DNA of 12,054 nucleotides from Tannerella sp. (GTDB lineage Bacteria; Bacteroidota; Bacteroidia; Bacteroidales; Tannerellaceae). How positions within the stretch are numbered: the first letter of the stretch is position 1; each line of letters opens with the position of its first letter. The notes below the pieces were generated by a model. It was not told the DNA's origin, ran no database searches, and was given only the letters and a program-made list of their open reading frames with translations. The stretch covers positions 1 to 12,054 of the forward strand of contig JAIRLL010000065.1 of the NCBI GenBank assembly GCA_031259505.1, written 5' to 3'. Positions 6,974 to 12,054 of this stretch are shown piece by piece. A program made the translations under genes and the position numbers.

Positions 6974-7310
6974 TATACTGCGCGCGGTGTAAAGTTGTGA
7001 TATGATTCTACCGAATGGAAAATCCTTTCAGCAAATAAAAGCGGTAGATAAAAAGACCGCAAAAGAAAGTATTGCCACTTCTGACGGCAACCACTGACAT
7101 GTTTCGTTATTTGCTTATATCATCTCACTGGATTGCCACGTCGCTGCGCTCCTCGCAAAGACGGCGGATGCCATAGCCGGCAGCAACGGCATTTCCGTCA
7201 TGACGGTGGACGCCATTGCCGACAGCAACGGTATCTCCGTCATTGCGAGGAGCGTAGCGACGTGGCAATCCAGTAGAATAACATCACACATTTACACCGC
7301 GCACAGTATA
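6974..7310. mobile_element. MITE-like element with 36-bp terminal inverted repeats and TA ends
   Basis: The ends 6976-7011 and 7273-7308 are inverted copies matching at 31 of 36 bases, starting TACTGYGCGCGGTGTAAA. Each is bounded by TA (6974-6975 and 7309-7310), as expected for a TA target duplication by IS630/Tc1/mariner-type transposases. The roughly 333-base body has no gene for a transposase. It holds a small hairpin (GCGGT 7041-7045, ACCGC 7056-7060), the TTTCGTTATTTGCTTAT module (7095-7118) and a large R-type hairpin (7128-7273). The right end lies 9 bases from the stop codon of the permease gene, the left end abuts the 21-bp array. The mobility class is inferred from end structure only. 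Confidence 0.6.
7128..7273. repeat. R-family hairpin repeat with internal 42-bp duplication
   Basis: Arms 7128-7164 and 7237-7273 pair at 35 of 37 bases. The centre of the whole 146-base palindrome, 7200.5, coincides with a perfect 12-bp palindrome, CCGTCATGACGG (7195-7206). Two similar 32-base segments, 7170-7201 and 7212-7243, are direct repeats offset by 42 bases. The hairpin is 46 bases past the permease stop and could act as a transcript end or stabiliser for the minus-strand operon. Confidence 0.88.
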
Positions 7311-7319
7311 ATCAAAAAT

Positions 7320-8621
7320 TCATTCATCCCTCAATGCATCCACCGGCGGGACGGAGGCTGCCTTTTGCGCCGGTATCCAGATGGCTCCAAGGATGACGAG
7401 CGCGAGGGTGACGGTCGTGATGGCGTTCGTAATCAGGAAGCGGAGCGCTGTACGGTCGGGCAGGTAGCCGGGCAGGTCATTTTCGCTCTTTCCGAGCGTT
7501 TCAATCAATCCTGCCTTCACGAACTGCGCCTCCACAATCATGGCGAGGAGTGCGGCTACGGCCAGCAGACAAAGTCCCTCGAGAAAGAAGTGGCTGCGCA
7601 CGCTGCGCTTCGACGCGCCCATCGCCTTGCGCAGCCCTGTCTCGCTGCGGCGGATATTCACTCTGTACCAGAACGTCCCCAGCACGCACAGCAGGATGTT
7701 GAGCAGGAAGAACACCATCAGGCAGATGCGTACACGCACTTCGTTGGTGTAGCCGAACATATGCGTAATACGGGCTTCTACGCTGCTGCACGCTACGATG
7801 TCTTCGAGGTAGAAATTCCCAATCTGCAGGGCGTCGCTCATCTCTTTCATGAAATTTTCACTGAACCGGCTGTCGCTGATGTTTGCTCTGCTACGGACAA
7901 AGACTGCAACGTTTCCACTCGGATTCATCAACTGTTCGCCGGTTATTTTCTGCGGACGGTAGAAAGCGTGCTGCGGACGGAGGAAGTCGAAGCGTTTAAT
8001 GTCGTCCACCACCCCGACAACTCTCTCTCGCCATGAACCCCTTCCCAGTTCGCGCCCGACGGCATTTTCGCCGCCGGGAAAGAGCGCCCGTTCGGCCGAG
8101 CGGCTGATGACGACGGCGCCGGGGTTGCTCCAGTCGAAATCATGCATGGAGACGGGCGTGCGTCCTCCGTCGCGCGTATAGCCGAACACGCGGAAAAAGT
8201 CGGCCAGGGGGCTGATCGAGATCATTTGTCCCCAGACTGTATTCGTCGTGTCGTCCGGCTGCACGAATCCCTGGCCGAAGTAACTGCCGCTGCCGGGGAT
8301 GGACATGTCGTCGCAAACGCCCGTCGTTTCCACGTCCGGATGGTCGCGAAGCACGCGAAGGATGCGCTCGAAATTGGCCAGACAGGCTTCCGGAGTATTC
8401 TCTTCGGCACGGAAACCCGAATAGTCGGATGGATAGACCGACAGATTTACCTGCCAGGCATGATTCGTGTCCCGGCAACTCGGAATACTGCAGTTGCAGG
8501 CATAAACAAACAGATAGTCGGTGATATACCACATCAGACAGCACACGCAGAAGAGTTCGAGTATGATGGACAGACTGGAACGTCTGCGGTTCCACAATTG
8601 AATGATAACGGTTCGCAGCAT
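7320..8621 (-). CDS. FtsX/MacB-like ABC transporter permease, type B (copy 1)
   Basis: The protein has 433 residues from ATG 8621. One membrane segment lies near the N-terminus (about 17-40), then a periplasmic domain of about 250 residues resembling the MacB core, then three segments (about 299-318, 344-368, 395-417) forming an FtsX-like domain. The coupling-helix region reads ETGLRKAMGASKRS (327-340). Two cysteines just after the first segment (Cys44 and Cys49, in CSIPSC) recur in copy 2. I chose 8621 because the longer frame (to 8711) overlaps the upstream permease gene and the copy-2 protein also starts MLK/MLR. It is the last gene of the operon, 5 bases after its partner. The substrate is unknown; such proteins export peptides, drugs or lipoproteins, or act in signalling. 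It has no ATP-binding domain of its own. Confidence 0.88.
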   Translation of the reverse strand: MLRTVIIQLWNRRRSSLSIILELFCVCCLMWYITDYLFVYACNCSIPSCRDTNHAWQVNLSVYPSDYSGFRAEENTPEACLANFERILRVLRDHPDVETTGVCDDMSIPGSGSYFGQGFVQPDDTTNTVWGQMISISPLADFFRVFGYTRDGGRTPVSMHDFDWSNPGAVVISRSAERALFPGGENAVGRELGRGSWRERVVGVVDDIKRFDFLRPQHAFYRPQKITGEQLMNPSGNVAVFVRSRANISDSRFSENFMKEMSDALQIGNFYLEDIVACSSVEARITHMFGYTNEVRVRICLMVFFLLNILLCVLGTFWYRVNIRRSETGLRKAMGASKRSVRSHFFLEGLCLLAVAALLAMIVEAQFVKAGLIETLGKSENDLPGYLPDRTALRFLITNAITTVTLALVILGAIWIPAQKAASVPPVDALRDE

Positions 8622-8626
8622 AAGAT

Positions 8627-9952
8627 TTATGAATTTATTGAATAAACAATTTCCCGTCGCGATGCTTTCCACGCCGGCAGAAGCGACGACATCAGGTTGA
8701 GCAGGAGGCACACCGCCAGCGCAATGCCGAAGACCGGCAGGTTGAGCAGCATCGGGGGCGTGAAGACGGCGACCGTTCCTTCGGGAGGGATGTCGATGTA
8801 TTTCTGTCCCAAAGTCATGATCCAGTCGCTGCTGAAGAGTATCAGCACATACGACATCAGCAGTCCGACAATGCCGCCCAGAAGGGTGAAGAGAAAGTTT
8901 TCGACCACGATCTGTCTCATCAGTACGCCTCGCGGTGCGCCGAAAGCGCGGCGTACGCCCATCTCGGCCAGCCGGCGTTCCATCCGCGAATCGGCCATCC
9001 CCGACAGGCTGATAGCCGGCACCAGCAGGAGGATAAGGAGGATGAGGCCGTATTGAATCGCTATCCGGGTGAAATCGATTTCGGCGTTCGACAAGGAGCG
9101 GAAGAGGCTTTGCCAGTGGCGGTCGGGCTGTCCGAAAATCGACAGTTCAATCTCGTCGAACTGCCCGGCATAGCGCCTGAAACGTTCGAGCGCCTCCGTC
9201 CGTACCTTTTCGACGTCGCGTGCGGAAGGCGCCAGTATATAAGCTTCCATACGGCCTACTGCGCCGTTCTCGCTGTGAGACGAACGGTAGTCCGGCGCCA
9301 CCGTACAGGGCATCCACAACTGGGCGTAGGTGCGTTCGGTCACGAGAGACACGTCGCGCACGACGCCGCATATACGGTACGGACTGAAATTGACGCTCAC
9401 GTACCGCCCCGTCGCCCCGGCCGTGCCGAAAAGCCGGCGAGCCAGCGATTCGGCAATCACCGCCGTATGGATGCCCGACAGGAAATCGGTGGCGGTAAAC
9501 GGGCTGCCGTCGACAAAACGAAACGCGAACACACGCCAGTAGCCCGTATCGACATACTGCACGGCGACCGGCCACTGCTCGCGACTTCCTTCCGGCTGTA
9601 TCCGGTGATTGACATTCCACCGGTTGTATACGACCGCTGTCGCCTCTGCGCTCTCAAGAGACATAAAACACGCCTCGACAAACGGCAGCGACAGGCTGCC
9701 GCTGCTGGAGCCGTTCCCGTATTTTTCCATTACGCGCTTGACAATAAGCATCCGGTCGCGGTTCGTCTCCGGATAGATGTCGGCTATACGGATGTAGAAG
9801 ACGATCGAGAGCGTCATTACCATTGTAATCGACAGCCCCGTGCCGAGGATGTATATCGTGCTGAACAGCTTCTCCTGACGCAGCAGGTTCCACGCCTGAC
9901 GGAACGAATGACCGAATAGCCGAATGGCTGAATAACTGAATTTCTTTTTCAT
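8627..9952 (-). CDS. FtsX/MacB-like ABC transporter permease, type A (copy 1)
   Basis: From ATG 9952 the protein has 441 residues. A first membrane segment (about 29-55) follows a basic N-terminus, then comes a periplasmic MacB-like domain, then membrane segments at about 300-318, 351-373 and 402-425. The cytoplasmic loop contains SGMADSRMERRLAEMGVRRA (317-336), nearly identical in copy 2. An alternative ATG at 9988 would add 12 residues and overlap the preceding gene by 8 bases. I prefer 9952 because the extra stretch resembles intergenic DNA: TTCAATAAATTC lies in it and again just before the start of the next gene (near 8626-8637). The alternative remains possible through translational coupling. 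It probably pairs with the type B protein as a heterodimer. Confidence 0.85.
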   Translation of the reverse strand: MKKKFSYSAIRLFGHSFRQAWNLLRQEKLFSTIYILGTGLSITMVMTLSIVFYIRIADIYPETNRDRMLIVKRVMEKYGNGSSSGSLSLPFVEACFMSLESAEATAVVYNRWNVNHRIQPEGSREQWPVAVQYVDTGYWRVFAFRFVDGSPFTATDFLSGIHTAVIAESLARRLFGTAGATGRYVSVNFSPYRICGVVRDVSLVTERTYAQLWMPCTVAPDYRSSHSENGAVGRMEAYILAPSARDVEKVRTEALERFRRYAGQFDEIELSIFGQPDRHWQSLFRSLSNAEIDFTRIAIQYGLILLILLLVPAISLSGMADSRMERRLAEMGVRRAFGAPRGVLMRQIVVENFLFTLLGGIVGLLMSYVLILFSSDWIMTLGQKYIDIPPEGTVAVFTPPMLLNLPVFGIALAVCLLLNLMSSLLPAWKASRREIVYSINS

Positions 9953-9980
9953 GAATAACGAATTTATTGAATCTTTGAAT

Positions 9981-11273
9981 TTACTCATACCTCAACGCCT
10001 CGGCGGGCGGCAGGGCGGCAGCTCGCCGCGCGGGCAGCGAGATGGCGACGGCAATCACGGCGGCCATGATCGCCCAGGTCACGGCGTTGGTAATCAGAAA
10101 CCGGAGGCCGGTGCGGTCGGGCAGATAGACGGCGTGGGTATCCGTCTTTCCGAAAGTCTCGATCAGACCGGCCAGTACGAACTGAAACTCTATGAACATA
10201 GCCGGCAGCATGGCGACGGTCAACAGCAGCATCCCTTCGGTCAGCAGATGGCTGCGGATGCTGCGGCTTGAGGCGCCCATCGTTTTGCGGATGCCGATTT
10301 CTTCGCGGCGGATGTGGATGCGATACCAGAATGTGCCCGTCACGCACAGCAGGATGTTGAGCAGGAAGAACGTCATCAGGGCGGCGCGTTCGCGTACGGC
10401 ATTGCCCGTTCCCAGGCCTTCCCATGTGTCCGAAGCAATCCGGGCGTACGGCGTCATGCTTTTCAGATAGAAGTTGCCGGTCTGCAGGCGGCCTGTCATT
10501 TCTTTTTTAAATGATTCTTCAAACAGTCTGTCGGGCACGGACGCACGGCTGCGGATGGATATGGCGGCGTCCGGCGCGGTCGAATCCAGGCGATACGCAT
10601 TGTAGAGGGCATACTGCGGGCGTTCGTAATCATACTGTTTGATGTCGTCCACCACGCCGGCGACGGTGCAGGGGTCGCTCATGTCGCCGGGCTTGCGGGT
10701 CAGACGTTTTCCCACAGCCTGCCCGTCGGGAAACAGCCTGTCGGCCATCAGACGTCCGATCACGACGCTTCGCGGAGCCGACCAGTCGAAATCGCGCGTG
10801 GAGACTGCCCTCGTTCCCCCGTCGGCCGTATATCCGAACACGCGGAAAAAGTCTTCCTTCGGGTCGATATACAAATCCTGACAGCGCACGCTGTTCACCG
10901 TGTCGCCTTCGCTGTAGAAAATACCGCCGCTGTACGAGTCGACTTCCGGATCGGAACCGAAAAACGACACGGCGACTGCTTCCACGTCGGGATGCCCGTT
11001 CAACTCACGGAGTATGCGCTCCATGCCGGCCCCGGCGGCCTGGCCGGACGCTGTGGAGGCATCGTATTTCGGGTGATCCTCCGGATATTTCCCCAGGGTG
11101 ATTTTCCACGTGTGCTCGATATTCCGGCAGTTGGGGATGCCGTAGTTGCAGCCGAGCACGAAGAACCAGTCGGCGACATACCATACGAGGATGAATACGA
11201 GGAGCAGTTCGGCAAGTATCCAGCCGTTGCTCCGTTTCCTGTTCATGATTTGTACAAATATGGATTTAAGCAT
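9981..11273 (-). CDS. FtsX/MacB-like ABC transporter permease, type B (copy 2)
   Basis: This 430-residue protein aligns along its whole length with the type B protein encoded at 7320-8621: a first membrane segment at about 17-40, then CNYGIPNCRN (42-51) where copy 1 has CNCSIPSCRD, and the DFFRVFGYT and GVVDDIK blocks in the periplasmic domain. The coupling-helix region reads EEIGIRKTMGASSRS, and the last membrane segments are followed by PARRAAALPPAEALRYE. It starts 5 bases after the stop of its type A partner, the same gap as in the other pair. Its stop is 28 bases before the preferred start of the next gene. It is an inner-membrane permease of unknown cargo that needs a separate ATPase. 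Confidence 0.88.
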   Translation of the reverse strand: MLKSIFVQIMNRKRSNGWILAELLLVFILVWYVADWFFVLGCNYGIPNCRNIEHTWKITLGKYPEDHPKYDASTASGQAAGAGMERILRELNGHPDVEAVAVSFFGSDPEVDSYSGGIFYSEGDTVNSVRCQDLYIDPKEDFFRVFGYTADGGTRAVSTRDFDWSAPRSVVIGRLMADRLFPDGQAVGKRLTRKPGDMSDPCTVAGVVDDIKQYDYERPQYALYNAYRLDSTAPDAAISIRSRASVPDRLFEESFKKEMTGRLQTGNFYLKSMTPYARIASDTWEGLGTGNAVRERAALMTFFLLNILLCVTGTFWYRIHIRREEIGIRKTMGASSRSIRSHLLTEGMLLLTVAMLPAMFIEFQFVLAGLIETFGKTDTHAVYLPDRTGLRFLITNAVTWAIMAAVIAVAISLPARRAAALPPAEALRYE

Positions 11274-11278
11274 GATGA

Positions 11279-12054
11279 TTACCGTTTAGCGTGTAATGAG
11301 CTGACAATAGGCCGCCGCGAATATCTCCAGGCGGGAATGAGAGCCGTCATCAGGTTGAGAAGGAAACAGACGCCCAGCGCTATTCCGAACACGTGAAGAT
11401 TCAGCAGCATGGAAGGCGTAAGGATCACGTCCGTCCCTTCCGGCGGAATGTCGGGGAGAGACATGCCCGCCTGCATAATCCATCGTCTGCCCAGCACGAC
11501 AGGCAGAAACGACGAGAGCAGTCCCGCCGCTCCGCCCAGAAGCGTAAAGAGGAAGTTTTCGACGACAATCTGCCACATGAGCACGCGCGCCGGCGCTCCG
11601 AAGGCGCGGCGCAGACCCATCTCGACCATGCGGCGTTCGATCCGCGAATCGGCCATCCCCGACAGGCTGACGGCGGGAACAAGCAAAAGGACGAGAAACA
11701 GCAGCCCGTACCGTAACAGTATGGCTGCATAGTCGGGGGTTTCGTTCCTGCCCGGACGGAAAACGGTTTGCCACTGGTGTTCGGGCTGCCCGTAGACCTC
11801 CAGCGTCACATCCTTCAGCGTCCGGTTGTAACGCTCGATACGCGCTGTCGCCTCCCGCCTGACCTCCGCCACTTTGCCGGCCGAAGGCGCCAGTATGCAG
11901 GCCGTCATGGAACCCAGCGACCCTTCGGCGCCGAATGTGCTCCTGTAGTCCGGACAAACGGTATAGGGCGCCCACAACTGGGCATACGTCCGTTTCGTCA
12001 CGAACGACGCATCTTTCACCACGCCGCAGACACGGTATGGCTGGAAATCGAGAC
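11279..12054 (-). CDS. FtsX/MacB-like ABC transporter permease, type A (copy 2), 5' end cut by window
   Basis: 257 residues are visible, from LDFQPYRVCGVVKD at the window edge to AKR before the stop. They match the C-terminal 255 or so residues of the type A protein encoded at 8627-9952: RTYAQLW, the loop block SGMADSRIERRMVEMGLRRA, ENFLFTLLGG and the final PAWRYSRR. A possible GTG start at 12022 is rejected because homology continues without a break to position 12054, so the gene begins outside the window, probably about 190 codons further on. Three membrane segments of the FtsX-like domain are present. Any ATPase or membrane-fusion partner should lie further upstream, to the right. Confidence 0.88.
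   Translation of the reverse strand, partial: LDFQPYRVCGVVKDASFVTKRTYAQLWAPYTVCPDYRSTFGAEGSLGSMTACILAPSAGKVAEVRREATARIERYNRTLKDVTLEVYGQPEHQWQTVFRPGRNETPDYAAILLRYGLLFLVLLLVPAVSLSGMADSRIERRMVEMGLRRAFGAPARVLMWQIVVENFLFTLLGGAAGLLSSFLPVVLGRRWIMQAGMSLPDIPPEGTDVILTPSMLLNLHVFGIALGVCFLLNLMTALIPAWRYSRRPIVSSLHAKR

Noticed and set aside
6615..6992. Open frame encoding GSPKMIL/GSPKIVL repeats across the 21-bp array
   Set aside because: It would need a TTG start with no supporting signal, the frame ends in the MITE terminal repeat, and the complementary strand is open through the array too. The dyad symmetry explains the pattern better than coding selection. The changes that do occur are mild (M-I to I-V), so it is not fully excluded.
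7200..8036. 278-residue plus-strand frame
   Set aside because: It begins inside a repeat and runs antisense to the type B permease; no domain seen.

Overview
The window looks like a chromosomal segment of a Bacteroidota member, probably order Bacteroidales. The signs are: a fused TGS/uridine-kinase-like protein, a Na/Pi-PhoU transporter, a uronate-degradation gene pair and tandem FtsX-like permeases, all of kinds common in that group; promoter-like boxes close to the Bacteroides TTTG / TAnnTTTG consensus; and A/T-rich gene leaders without clear Shine-Dalgarno sequences. Species cannot be named from the sequence alone.

Layout. 1-326: no credible gene; tail of a dispersed repeat, one terminal-repeat-like motif (92-118) and a 42-bp tandem array (121-288). 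327-2009 (-): nucleoside-kinase-like fusion protein. 2010-2174: divergent promoter region with a five-copy heptamer repeat. 2175-6067 (+): three closely spaced genes, a Na/phosphate cotransporter, KDPG aldolase (eda) and glucuronate isomerase (uxaC), which look co-transcribed. 6068-7319: about 1.25 kb without a credible gene, filled with inverted-repeat elements, a 14-unit 21-bp tandem array and a MITE-like element. 7320-12054 (-): four FtsX/MacB-like ABC permease genes in alternating A-B-A-B order, the most upstream cut by the window edge.

How the genes work together. UxaC opens hexuronate catabolism and Eda closes it, so those two belong to one pathway; the Na/Pi transporter upstream probably shares the transcript but has no obvious pathway link. 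The permease genes form two diverged copies of one two-gene cassette, with identical 5-nt gaps inside each pair. They need an ATPase partner that is not visible here and may lie upstream, beyond the right edge.

The least ordinary content is non-coding. Two tandem arrays of unrelated sequence (42-bp and 21-bp units) both place a dyad-symmetric centre every 21 bp, two helical turns. Each array also starts exactly at the outer TA of the same terminal-repeat motif. This looks like a mariner-type MITE family associated with helically phased dyad arrays. I know of no described system that matches it, but I could not search for one.
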